A stretch of 6,696 bases of DNA from positions 1 through 6,696 of the forward strand of contig DAOWKX010000195.1 of the NCBI GenBank assembly GCA_030639705.1. Direction: 5' to 3'. The notes below the pieces were generated by a model. The model searched no databases, was not told the DNA's origin, and was given only the letters and a program-made list of their open reading frames with translations. Below are positions 1 through 6,477 of this stretch, piece by piece. Position 1 is the stretch's first letter. Each line of letters starts with the position of its first letter. Position numbers and translations under genes: made by a program. The DNA comes from Candidatus Aminicenantota bacterium. Lineage in GTDB: Bacteria > Acidobacteriota > Aminicenantia > UBA2199.

Positions 1-123
1 AAAATTCATTTTATCCCCATTTTATCTGTTTGTTCATTTTAATGTGGAAAATATTTATTTTAGTATAAAGAGCAGGTAGAGGCAAGAGATATTCTCTCAA
101 AGGTTCTCCCATTTTTACATTTA
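1..123. other. AT-rich non-coding left edge
   Basis: No credible reading frame is seen on either strand. The short frames that enter from the left edge stop by about position 79 and have no recognisable residues. The stretch is AT-rich and has a nine-base direct repeat, CATTTTATC, at 7-15 and 18-26, with a near copy at 35-43. It also has a small hairpin, AGAGA (85-89) with TCTCT (93-97). None of these could be tied to a known element. The 3' end or promoter of a gene lying left of the window could be here, but nothing visible shows it. Confidence 0.5.
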
Positions 124-313
124 ATGCAAGGAGATGTTATTCAGTTACCACTCCGGGCATGACCATCATCATATTCATCTGCTATAAATGTTTCACAATG
201 ACGCCTCTTTTCTATAATCTTAGGCGTCAAAAGCTCAACATTTATTTACGCAGACTCATATGTGATGGTGCCCATACCCTCCATTTACGTTCCTTCACAA
301 AATCTCCTTGCAT
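124..313. repeat. Nested inverted-repeat element (MITE-like or structured RNA)
   Basis: The segment folds back on itself through an ordered series of arms. The outermost arms are AATGCAAGGAGAT (123-135) and its exact complement ATCTCCTTGCATT (302-314). Inside lie GGGC 155-158 with GCCC 270-273, ACCATCA 162-168 with TGATGGT 263-269, CATAT 170-174 with ATATG 258-262, TCTGC 178-182 with GCAGA 250-254, ATAAATGTT 184-192 with AACATTTAT 237-245, and TGACGCCT 199-206 with AGGCGTCA 222-229 closing a 15-base loop. All arms are in nested order, about 50 pairs in total. If the ends are placed at 124 and 313, the element is flanked by the direct repeat TTTA (120-123 and 314-317), which looks like a target duplication but could be chance in AT-rich DNA. 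There is no ORF inside. It could be a miniature transposable element, a dispersed palindromic repeat or a structured RNA; the pairing is seen, the identity is not known. Confidence 0.6.
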
Positions 314-375
314 TTTATATTAATTATCTCCAAAAACCCGGGTTATGTTTTAAATATTTTTAAAAAAAGATGTAT

Positions 376-404
376 TTGACTTTTTTTTTTACATAAGCTA
401 TACA
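376..404 (+). promoter_or_regulatory. Putative sigma70-like promoter of the symporter operon
   Basis: TTGACT (376-381) is five of six bases of the -35 consensus. Seventeen bases downstream lies TATACA (399-404), four of six of the -10 consensus. The predicted start is near 411, giving a leader of about 50 bases before the symporter ATG. The DNA upstream is A/T-rich (345-375), as in UP elements. A run of ten T (381-390) begins at the last base of the -35 box and fills the first half of the spacer. The -10 box is weak, so the exact start is uncertain. Confidence 0.5.
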
Positions 405-461
405 GTACTTTATTATCTGTAATGCCTTTTAAGGTTATTCATATTGATTTGAGGTAAAATC

Positions 462-1850
462 ATGGAATCATTCTTTAATTTTATAGATAAGATTATCGTT
501 GGATATAATGATTATGTTGGCGGATATCTGCTTTTAATCATATTGGTGCCCACAGGGATCTATTTCACTTTGAAGTTTAAATTTCTTCATATCCGGAAGA
601 TATTCCATTCGTTCAGTGTGATTGGTGGGAAATTCGATAAAAAGGAAGACACCGGAGATATCAACCATTTCAGGGCCTTGACCACAGCCCTGTCAGCCAC
701 TGTGGGAACCGGGAACATTGTGGGAGTGGCCCTGGCCATTTATTATGGCGGACCCGGGGCCATTTTCTGGATGTGGCTTACCGGTTTTTTAGGGATGATG
801 CTGAAACTGGTTGAATGTACTCTGTCATTGAAATTCAGAATTGTGAATGAGGATGGCTCGGTCTCCGGGGGACCCATGTATTATATGGAACTGGGCTTAA
901 AGGATAAGCTGGGTCATTTTGCTAAAAAATTAGCAGTCATTTTCGCCTTTGCGGCCATTTTATGTTCCATGGGAACCGGGAATATGGCACAATCCAATTC
1001 CATGGCCGATGTGATGAGGGCCAATTATGCGATTCCCACCTGGGTTTCGGGTATTTTGATTACCGGGCTGGTTTTGCTGGTTATTGTGGGGGGAATCAAA
1101 CGGATTGCAGAGGTTACTTCGAAACTGGTTCCATTTATGGCGTTTTTTTATTTTATCAGCGCCCTTATTGTTATCTTAGTGAATTATAACCTCATACCGG
1201 GAGTTATAAAAATGATTGTCAGTGATGCGTTTACCGGGACTGCAGCCGCCGGCGGTTTTATTGGATCTGCCTTTATTATGACCCTGACCTGGGGTATCAG
1301 GCGGGGGCTTTTTTCCAACGAAGCCGGACAGGGTTCGGCTGCCATTGCCCATGCCGCTGCTAAAACAAAATACCCCGTACGTGAAGGGCTGGTTGCCTCG
1401 GTGGGTCCTTTTATTGATACCATTATTATCTGCACTTTAACCGCATTTGTGATTATCCTCACCGGAGCATGGGATTGTGGTAAAGAAGGAGTGGAAATGA
1501 CGCTGGTTGGCTTTACCCGGGGCCTTGGTCAAATCGGAATAGGAAATTGGGCAAAACACATTGTTGCCGGTGGCTTGATTCTTTTTGCATTTTCAACCAT
1601 TATCAGCTGGTCATATTATGGAACCCGAGCAAGTCAGTATCTGTTTGGAACCAAATCAATAAAACCGTATCGTTATATTTACGGTATTTTTGTCTTCCTG
1701 GGGTGTCTGGGAAAGATCGAAGTGGTTTGGCATTTCGTGGATATGGTTATTACCTTTATGACCATACCCAACCTTATTGCCATTCTGTTGTTAACTCCGG
1801 TAATGAAAAAAGAGGTCGAAAAGTATTTTTCATTAATGAAAAAATTATAA
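462..1850 (+). CDS. Sodium:alanine/glycine symporter, AGCS family
   Basis: This 462-residue inner-membrane protein belongs to the amino acid carrier (AGCS, AlsT/YaaJ-like) family, which imports alanine or glycine together with Na+. The sequence shows the family signature GGPGAIFWMW at residues 96-105, the conserved ATVGTGNIVG loop at 79-88, and the block WGIRRGLFSNEAGQG at 277-291. Many hydrophobic stretches fit the roughly ten or eleven membrane segments of the family, and the length is normal. The ATG at 462 is preceded by GAGGT (451-455) six bases upstream, which supports this start. A promoter candidate lies at 376-404, and the Ste24-like gene follows after 27 bp on the same strand, so the two are probably one transcript. 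Family assignment is firm. Whether alanine, glycine or another small neutral amino acid is the substrate cannot be read from the sequence, and no symbol is assigned for that reason. Confidence 0.95.
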   Translation: MESFFNFIDKIIVGYNDYVGGYLLLIILVPTGIYFTLKFKFLHIRKIFHSFSVIGGKFDKKEDTGDINHFRALTTALSATVGTGNIVGVALAIYYGGPGAIFWMWLTGFLGMMLKLVECTLSLKFRIVNEDGSVSGGPMYYMELGLKDKLGHFAKKLAVIFAFAAILCSMGTGNMAQSNSMADVMRANYAIPTWVSGILITGLVLLVIVGGIKRIAEVTSKLVPFMAFFYFISALIVILVNYNLIPGVIKMIVSDAFTGTAAAGGFIGSAFIMTLTWGIRRGLFSNEAGQGSAAIAHAAAKTKYPVREGLVASVGPFIDTIIICTLTAFVIILTGAWDCGKEGVEMTLVGFTRGLGQIGIGNWAKHIVAGGLILFAFSTIISWSYYGTRASQYLFGTKSIKPYRYIYGIFVFLGCLGKIEVVWHFVDMVITFMTIPNLIAILLLTPVMKKEVEKYFSLMKKL

Positions 1851-1874
1851 AATATCCCGAGATCGGGAGATATT
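1851..1874 (+). promoter_or_regulatory. Intercistronic hairpin masking the Ste24-like gene's SD
   Basis: Directly after the symporter stop codon, AATATCCCGA (1851-1860) can pair with TCGGGA-GA-TATT (1863-1874), giving about nine pairs with a two-base bulge and a small loop. The right arm contains GGGAG (1865-1869), the Shine-Dalgarno sequence placed eight bases before the ATG at 1878. In the folded state the SD is buried. A ribosome finishing the symporter at 1848-1850 would sit on the left arm and open the stem, so translational coupling is the simplest inference. No T-run follows the stem, so it is not an intrinsic terminator. Confidence 0.5.
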
Positions 1875-1877
1875 CCC

Positions 1878-3116
1878 ATGAATGTGTATCTTATTGTAAT
1901 ACTGTTCATACTGCTGGCGAAATACATTCTGGATTTTGTTGTGGAGGTGATGAATAATCAGCATTTACAACCATCACTCCCCGCGGAATTCAGCGGGGTG
2001 TTTGATGAGGAGAAATATCATCGCTCCCAGCAATATACAGAAGAAAAATCAAAATTCGGTTTAATTCAGACTACCTTTTGTACCGCCGGTTTAATTTTTT
2101 TTATTCTCATCGGTGGTTTTAATTTCATTGATCAAATGGTCAGAACCTTCGGGTTTTCTCCAATTCTGACTGGCCTGGTCTACATGCTGGTTTTAGTGGT
2201 TTTTTCCGGATTTCTGGATTTACCCTTTCGCATCTATTCCACTTTTGTGATAGAGGAAAAGTATGGATTTAATAAGACCAAGGCCAAAACCTTCATACTG
2301 GATCTGATAAAAGGTTTTTTGCTGCTCATTGTTTTAGGAGGACCTTTACTGGCCCTGGTTCTCTGGTTTTTCCAAAAAACCGGGAAGCTGGCTCCCCTTT
2401 ATATCTGGGTGGTGGTCTCATTGTTTCAGCTTTTTCTCACCTTTATTGCACCAATAGTGATCATGCCCCTGTTTAACAAATTTGTCCCACTGGAGCAGGG
2501 TGAACTCAGGAAAGCCATCGAAACCTATGCCCGGAAACATGAATTTCACCTGAAGGGGGTCTACACCATGGATGGCTCCAAGAGATCATCCAAAGCCAAT
2601 GCTTTTTTTTCGGGTTTTGGAAGGTCCCGCCGCATTGTTCTTTTTGATACTCTGATTAAAAAGCATAGCCAGGACGAACTGGTTTGTGTCCTGGCCCATG
2701 AGATGGGACATTACCAACTCGGCCATGTTCTAAAAATGATGGTTGTATCCATACTGGAAACCGGGCTGCTATTGTTCTTGCTTTCTTTTTTCATAGAAAA
2801 TGAGGGATTGTTCGCGGCCTTTAAAATGGAGGAGCTTTCAATATATGCCAGCTTGATTTTTTTCGGATTCCTCTATTCGCCTGTCTCAAATTTACTTTCG
2901 GTATGGACGAATGTTGTCTCCCGCAGGTATGAATTTCAGGCGGATCAATTTGCCCTGCAAACCACGAACCAGGGAGAGGATTTCATATCTGTATTGAAAA
3001 AACTGAGTGCTGATAATTTATCCAATCTAACCCCTCATCCTTTAAAGGTTTTCTTGTATTACAGTCATCCCCCGGTTTTAAAAAGGATTGAAGCCATAAG
3101 AGAGCAGACTAAATAG
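1878..3116 (+). CDS. Ste24-like M48 family zinc metalloprotease (CAAX protease 1 type)
   Basis: This 412-residue membrane protein is a Ste24-type M48 peptidase. It carries the zinc-binding HEMGH motif at residues 274-278 and a third ligand, Glu352, in the EFQAD motif (352-356). The Ste24-specific block DGSKRSSKANAFF begins at residue 232, and a C-terminal SHPP motif precedes the last helix. The N-terminal half has several hydrophobic segments, and further segments lie between HEMGH and EFQAD, as in Ste24. Eukaryotic Ste24 removes the AAX tripeptide from prenylated proteins. Bacteria generally lack that substrate class, so a role in membrane-protein quality control or peptide clearance is more likely here, by inference. 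The start ATG follows GGGAG by eight bases, and the gene lies 27 bp behind the symporter, with the SD inside a hairpin. All catalytic residues are present and the length is typical, so it should be an active enzyme. Confidence 0.93.
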   Translation: MNVYLIVILFILLAKYILDFVVEVMNNQHLQPSLPAEFSGVFDEEKYHRSQQYTEEKSKFGLIQTTFCTAGLIFFILIGGFNFIDQMVRTFGFSPILTGLVYMLVLVVFSGFLDLPFRIYSTFVIEEKYGFNKTKAKTFILDLIKGFLLLIVLGGPLLALVLWFFQKTGKLAPLYIWVVVSLFQLFLTFIAPIVIMPLFNKFVPLEQGELRKAIETYARKHEFHLKGVYTMDGSKRSSKANAFFSGFGRSRRIVLFDTLIKKHSQDELVCVLAHEMGHYQLGHVLKMMVVSILETGLLLFLLSFFIENEGLFAAFKMEELSIYASLIFFGFLYSPVSNLLSVWTNVVSRRYEFQADQFALQTTNQGEDFISVLKKLSADNLSNLTPHPLKVFLYYSHPPVLKRIEAIREQTK

Positions 3117-3135
3117 GATTAAACAAACAATCGGT

Positions 3136-4245
3136 TCATGAGAGATCGTTTTCTATCTTTTCCAGTTTTTTACTAAAGTACCGGATATCTTCCTCAGAAC
3201 CAATGGTGACCCTGAAGCCTTCTGGAATTCCAAAGGCCTGAAGCGGTCTGATAATAACACCTTCTCGCAGGAGTCTGCTATTCATTTCCTGAATGTCGTG
3301 GTTGGGGAAAAACAATAAAAAATTGGTCTCTGAAGGTATGACTCTGAATCCCAGCTTTTGCAGCCGGGTAAGTAAGAATTCCCTATTTTTTTGATTCCAT
3401 TGAGCTGATTTTTCTTTAAAATCCTCATTTTCCAATGACACCCGGGCTGCTTTTTGGGCGATTCTGGTGACATTAAATGGAAGCCTGACCTGATTTAAAT
3501 AGTTAATCGTGTTCTCATTTGATATACCGTATCCGGTTCTTAATCCTGCCAGGGCATAAATTTTGGAAAATGTTCTCAAAACAATGATATTTTTCCGGTT
3601 TATGGCCAAATCAATCCCATCCAGGTGATTATCCTGATTGGTGACATATTCCTGGTAGGCATTGTCCAGCACAATGAAGATATCATCGGGAATTTTTGAA
3701 ATGAAATCAAGAATTTTTGCTCTGGAGATCATGGTTCCTGTCGGATTATCCGGATTGGCAATGAAGATGATTTTTGTTTTACTATCCAGTTTTTGATGCA
3801 TCTTATCCAAGTCATAGTGATAGTTCTCATCCATATCTGTTTCCACCAGTCCAGATATTCCTGCGTGTTCGATGGTGGCAATTTTAAACATGCAGAAAGT
3901 TTTTTTAGATGTTAAGACCGTTTCTCCCGGTTTCAAAAAGGTCTTGATAATCATTTTCAGGATTTCTACAGACCCGGAACCGACAATGATATTCTTGCTG
4001 TCAATTCCGTGGTACTGGCCAATACTATTTTTCAGTTCATGGCTATCAGAGTCAGGATAGCGGTTTAATTGCCCGATCTCTTTTTTAATGGCCTTGATGA
4101 CATTGGCAGGGAGTGGAAAGGGATTCTCATTGGATGCCAGTTTTATTACTTTTTTTAATTTATACTGCAGCTTGATTTCTTCCAGCGGAATTCCCGGGAC
4201 ATAGGGATTCAAGCCGATGATATTGGGATTTATTAGATCATTCAT
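3136..4245 (-). CDS. hisC: Histidinol-phosphate aminotransferase
   Basis: This 369-residue cytosolic enzyme is a PLP-dependent fold-type I aminotransferase. It converts imidazole acetol-phosphate and glutamate to histidinol phosphate and 2-oxoglutarate in histidine synthesis. Visible landmarks are the N-terminal NPYVPG and LASNENPF blocks, YPD near residue 63, GSGS at 90-93, NPDNPTG with the cofactor-contacting Asn167, Asp194 and Tyr197 in VLDNAYQEY, the Schiff-base lysine Lys228 in TFSKIYALAG, Arg236, and the substrate-carboxylate arginine Arg345 in GFRVTIGS. The frame is open upstream to an ATG at 4296, but that extension overlaps scpB and has no family homology. The ATG at 4245, seven bases after the scpB stop, gives the usual MNDLI-P-I beginning and is preferred. 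It is the last gene of the minus-strand row and no other his gene is present. Related enzymes can also transaminate aromatic amino acids, so that activity is possible. Confidence 0.93.
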   Translation of the reverse strand: MNDLINPNIIGLNPYVPGIPLEEIKLQYKLKKVIKLASNENPFPLPANVIKAIKKEIGQLNRYPDSDSHELKNSIGQYHGIDSKNIIVGSGSVEILKMIIKTFLKPGETVLTSKKTFCMFKIATIEHAGISGLVETDMDENYHYDLDKMHQKLDSKTKIIFIANPDNPTGTMISRAKILDFISKIPDDIFIVLDNAYQEYVTNQDNHLDGIDLAINRKNIIVLRTFSKIYALAGLRTGYGISNENTINYLNQVRLPFNVTRIAQKAARVSLENEDFKEKSAQWNQKNREFLLTRLQKLGFRVIPSETNFLLFFPNHDIQEMNSRLLREGVIIRPLQAFGIPEGFRVTIGSEEDIRYFSKKLEKIENDLS

Positions 4246-4252
4246 GGGTTGC

Positions 4253-4876
4253 TCATGTTTTAATAGTAAAAAGAGATGGCTGTTCTTTTTCTTCAAACAT
4301 CTCGGTTAATTCTTCCAGTGAAGGGAGTTCGGTAAGGTCATTTAATCCGAAATAGAGCAGGAATTCCCGGGTGGTGGAATACAGGAGAGGTAATCCGGGT
4401 ACTTTTTTTCGTCCTGAAATTCTGATTAATTTTTTTTGTAAAAGGTTTTTCACCGTTCCGATGGAGTTGACCCCTCGCAGGTCAGAAATCTCGGCAATGG
4501 TAACGGGCTGTCTGTAAGCAACAATAGACAGGGTCTCCAGTGATTGAATACTTAACTTTGAGGAGGTTTTGATGGTATAGAAATCTTTTAAAAAGGGATG
4601 AATATCCGGTTTGGTTACCAGCTGGAGTCCACCTCCGGCTCTCTGTAAGATAATGCCTCTTCCACTTTGCCGACAGGATTCGTCCATTTTAGCTATTATT
4701 TTTTCGAATTCCTGAATATTTTTACAGTTTAAAAAATTCATAATTTTTTCGGGTTCCAGCGGTTCCTTTGAGACAAATAGAATCGATTCGATAAAGGCGA
4801 TTTTATCATCGATGGTATCCAGGTTGAAATCTTGATTTTGTTTCATATGTTTCAGTCTGTCTGCTGGTTTTTCCAT
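4253..4876 (-). CDS. scpB: Segregation and condensation protein B
   Basis: ScpB forms a dimer of tandem winged-helix proteins that binds ScpA and, with SMC, compacts and separates the chromosome. In these 207 residues the first winged helix begins at IAFIESILFVSKEPL (26-40). The second holds the family core LSIQSLETLSIVAYRQPVTIAEISDLRGV (108-136), followed by the VKNLLQKKLI recognition helix region and GLPLLYSTTREFLLYFGL (161-178). The C-terminal tail is acidic, as is usual. The long start at 4876 overlaps the end of scpA by 25 bases. A second ATG, codon 11 (4846), lies five bases after the scpA stop and would give 197 residues, closer to the family length. Neither has a clear SD, so the start is open and re-initiation after scpA is plausible. 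Tight linkage with scpA supports the assignment. Confidence 0.93.
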   Translation of the reverse strand: MEKPADRLKHMKQNQDFNLDTIDDKIAFIESILFVSKEPLEPEKIMNFLNCKNIQEFEKIIAKMDESCRQSGRGIILQRAGGGLQLVTKPDIHPFLKDFYTIKTSSKLSIQSLETLSIVAYRQPVTIAEISDLRGVNSIGTVKNLLQKKLIRISGRKKVPGLPLLYSTTREFLLYFGLNDLTELPSLEELTEMFEEKEQPSLFTIKT

Positions 4877-5571
4877 ACGGAAATAGAGTCAAATAGTCTT
4901 TTCTGCAATGCCACAACCAACCGTTGCTTAACCATTTCCAGCAGGGCAAAAAAGCTGACCAGGATTTCCTCTATGCTATCCAGTTTATCAACATATTCGA
5001 AAAAATTCAGGTATTCACTGGTTTCAATTAAATGAAGAATCTCTTCAATTTTTTTATCCAAGGGATAGTTTTTTGATTCAAGGTAAAGGTATTCTTCCTG
5101 GTCCTTTTTTTTTACAATATTGAGGAAAATTTCCGCCAGCTGAAAGCTGGAGACTTCTTCGATATCAAATTCTTTGTGTTCGAAATGTTCTGATACCTCT
5201 TCTCTTTTCCATAACAATAGAGTGTGGGTTTCCATTTCCTGTAACAGTCTGGATATTTTTTGAATTTTATCGTATTCAATCAGGGTATGAATGAGTTTAT
5301 CCTCGGCGGATGCTTCATCTGTACTGCCAGGCCTGGGTAACAAAGAACGGGATTTAATATAAATGAGTGTTGAAGCGGTCATGAGAAAGTCGCCCTCCAG
5401 GGTGGGATTAATTCCCTGGCAGTTTTTAAGATAAAAAAGATATTCGGCAGTGATCTCTGAGATTCTGATATCCAGGATATTCATCTTGTTTTTCCGGATT
5501 AAGTAGAGCAATAGATCCAGTGGGCCTTCAAAAAATTCAGTTTGAACTTGATAGATATCGGTCTCGTTCAT
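4852..5571 (-). CDS. scpA: Segregation and condensation protein A (kleisin)
   Basis: ScpA is the kleisin subunit that bridges the two SMC heads and carries the ScpB dimer. The 239 residues show the typical N-terminal helical domain FEGPLDLLLYLIRKNKMNILDI (14-35), then EGDFLMTASTLIYIKSRSLLP (59-79), the most conserved stretch of the family. A variable, acidic linker of about 60 residues follows. The C-terminal winged helix includes SIEEILVSFFALLEMVKQRLV (199-219). The length is normal. No clear SD precedes the ATG at 5571; the closest purine stretch is AGGA roughly 16 bases upstream. The gene overlaps scpB by 25 bases and lies 83 bp behind the M50 protease gene. A run of nine A in the coding strand (5113-5105, residues 153-156) has the slippery form A-AAA-AAG in frame. 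Confidence 0.95.
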   Translation of the reverse strand: MNETDIYQVQTEFFEGPLDLLLYLIRKNKMNILDIRISEITAEYLFYLKNCQGINPTLEGDFLMTASTLIYIKSRSLLPRPGSTDEASAEDKLIHTLIEYDKIQKISRLLQEMETHTLLLWKREEVSEHFEHKEFDIEEVSSFQLAEIFLNIVKKKDQEEYLYLESKNYPLDKKIEEILHLIETSEYLNFFEYVDKLDSIEEILVSFFALLEMVKQRLVVALQKRLFDSISVWKNQQTD

Positions 5572-5654
5572 CTGGCTTTACTATATCCTGATTTAATCAA
5601 TTTTACCTAGCCCAGGCATTGCTCTTTGTTGCCGGTTTTACCATTTTGTTTGAA
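5572..5654 (-). other. 83-bp spacer between the M50 gene and scpA
   Basis: No convincing promoter, terminator or gene is seen. A 13-codon frame on the minus strand (5644 to 5603, MVKPATKSNAWAR) has no SD and no recognisable homology. TATAGT lies about 12 to 17 bases before the scpA ATG, but no -35 hexamer is found at a suitable distance. Co-transcription of the M50 gene with scpA is therefore possible but not shown. Confidence 0.35.
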
Positions 5655-6302
5655 CTAGGCAAGTATATTTATTATGAAATTTAGAATTGGCCTGGCAATG
5701 ATATCAAGAAATCCCGCATAGATGATGACAATAAGGATGATAAAGCCGAAAGGCTTGATCTTTTGATATGATTCCAGTGCTTCACCTTTTAACAGACCCT
5801 CGATAATTCCACTGCCGTCCAGGGGAGGGATGGGTATTAAATTAAAAATGGCCAGGAAAATATTGATTATTATCAGATAGAATAGGATTAATGTTATAAT
5901 TCCGGGATTTACAAGTGAAACAATGTTGAAACTTTTTAGGATGATAAAGAGTATTATTCCTGAAATGCTGGCCAAAATATTGGCTCCGGGACCGGAAGCG
6001 GAAATGAACATGTTATCCCGTCTTGGATTTCTGAGGTTATAAGGGTTTACCATCACGGGTTTTGCCCAGCCGAAGACCGGAGCACCCATGGCGATTAATA
6101 ACAGGGGGAATATAATGGTTCCCACCAGGTCAATATGGGCAATGGGATTGAGGGTGACCCTCCCTTGATTTTTGGCTGTGGGGTCACCTAAATAATTAGC
6201 CATCCAGCCGTGAGCGGCTTCGTGAATAGAAATGGCAAACATGACAACCGCAAACTGGATTACATAGGTGAGTATTTTTTGCATGATATGAATAAATAGC
6301 AT
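5655..6302 (-). CDS. Site-2 protease-like M50 zinc metalloprotease
   Basis: This 215-residue integral membrane protein belongs to the M50B group of small site-2-type proteases (Rip3/YwhC-like), which are thought to cut peptide bonds within or near the membrane. The HEAAH zinc motif is at residues 27-31 inside the first membrane helix, the third ligand is Asp162 in NLIPIPPLDGS (154-164), and the conserved GPGAN turn is at 104-108. FGWAKPV (77-83) and NPYNLRNPRRD (86-96) are also typical. There are five or six hydrophobic segments and no PDZ domain. The substrate is unknown. The first ATG is at 6302; codon 7 (ATG at 6284) would give MQKILTYV and fits the family equally well, and neither has a strong SD. 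The gene heads the minus-strand row. Such genes often precede trpS and scpAB in other bacteria; here trpS is absent. Confidence 0.93.
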   Translation of the reverse strand: MLFIHIMQKILTYVIQFAVVMFAISIHEAAHGWMANYLGDPTAKNQGRVTLNPIAHIDLVGTIIFPLLLIAMGAPVFGWAKPVMVNPYNLRNPRRDNMFISASGPGANILASISGIILFIILKSFNIVSLVNPGIITLILFYLIIINIFLAIFNLIPIPPLDGSGIIEGLLKGEALESYQKIKPFGFIILIVIIYAGFLDIIARPILNFIINILA

Positions 6303-6310
6303 AAATGCAA

Positions 6311-6360
6311 ATCCCAGTCAACTGAAAATTGTTCTCTCTTCAGTGGGATCAGGATATCCC
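6311..6360 (-). promoter_or_regulatory. Leader with mutually exclusive hairpins before the M50 gene
   Basis: Read on the minus strand, GGGAT (6360-6356), ATCCC (6349-6345) and GGGAT (6315-6311) occur in order. The middle segment can pair with either outer one. Pairing with the right-hand copy is longer, since TTCAGT (minus strand, 6326-6321) and ACTGAA (6344-6339) extend it, interrupted by a five-base bulge. That pairing would bury the only purine-rich sequence in front of the M50 ATG at 6302. On the plus strand, GGGAT (6345-6349), a six-base loop and ATCCC (6356-6360) followed by TTTTATATTTTT look like a weak intrinsic terminator, but no plus-strand gene ends here. The complementarity is seen; a regulatory role is inference. 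Confidence 0.3.
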
Positions 6361-6477
6361 TTTTATATTTTTAACCTTTTTCTTTTTTCATCCAACCATG
6401 GGTAGATTCATACTTAGTATTCCTCATTTGGGTTTTGGAGCAATTACGACTAAAATGGAGAGAATTCCAGAAAAGTC

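Noticed and set aside
1..9. Minus-strand ATG at 9-7 preceded by GGGGAT, possibly the start of a gene leaving the window on the left
   Set aside because: Only three codons are visible, so nothing supports it.
124..313. CRISPR array, tRNA or known riboswitch in the left intergenic region
   Set aside because: No regularly spaced direct repeats, no cloverleaf with a T-arm consensus, and no riboswitch core that I recognise.
1184..1462. 92-codon minus-strand open frame inside the symporter gene
   Set aside because: Antisense shadow of a well-supported coding region, without SD or family features.
4246..4296. 17-codon N-terminal extension of hisC from ATG 4296
   Set aside because: It overlaps the end of scpB, shows no HisC-like sequence, and the ATG at 4245 gives the usual family beginning.
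6293..6321. Minus-strand TTGACT (6321-6316) with TATTTA 17 bases on (6298-6293) as the M50 promoter
   Set aside because: The -10 box matches only three of six bases, and the start of transcription would fall at codon 7; kept only as a remote option favouring the shorter start at 6284.
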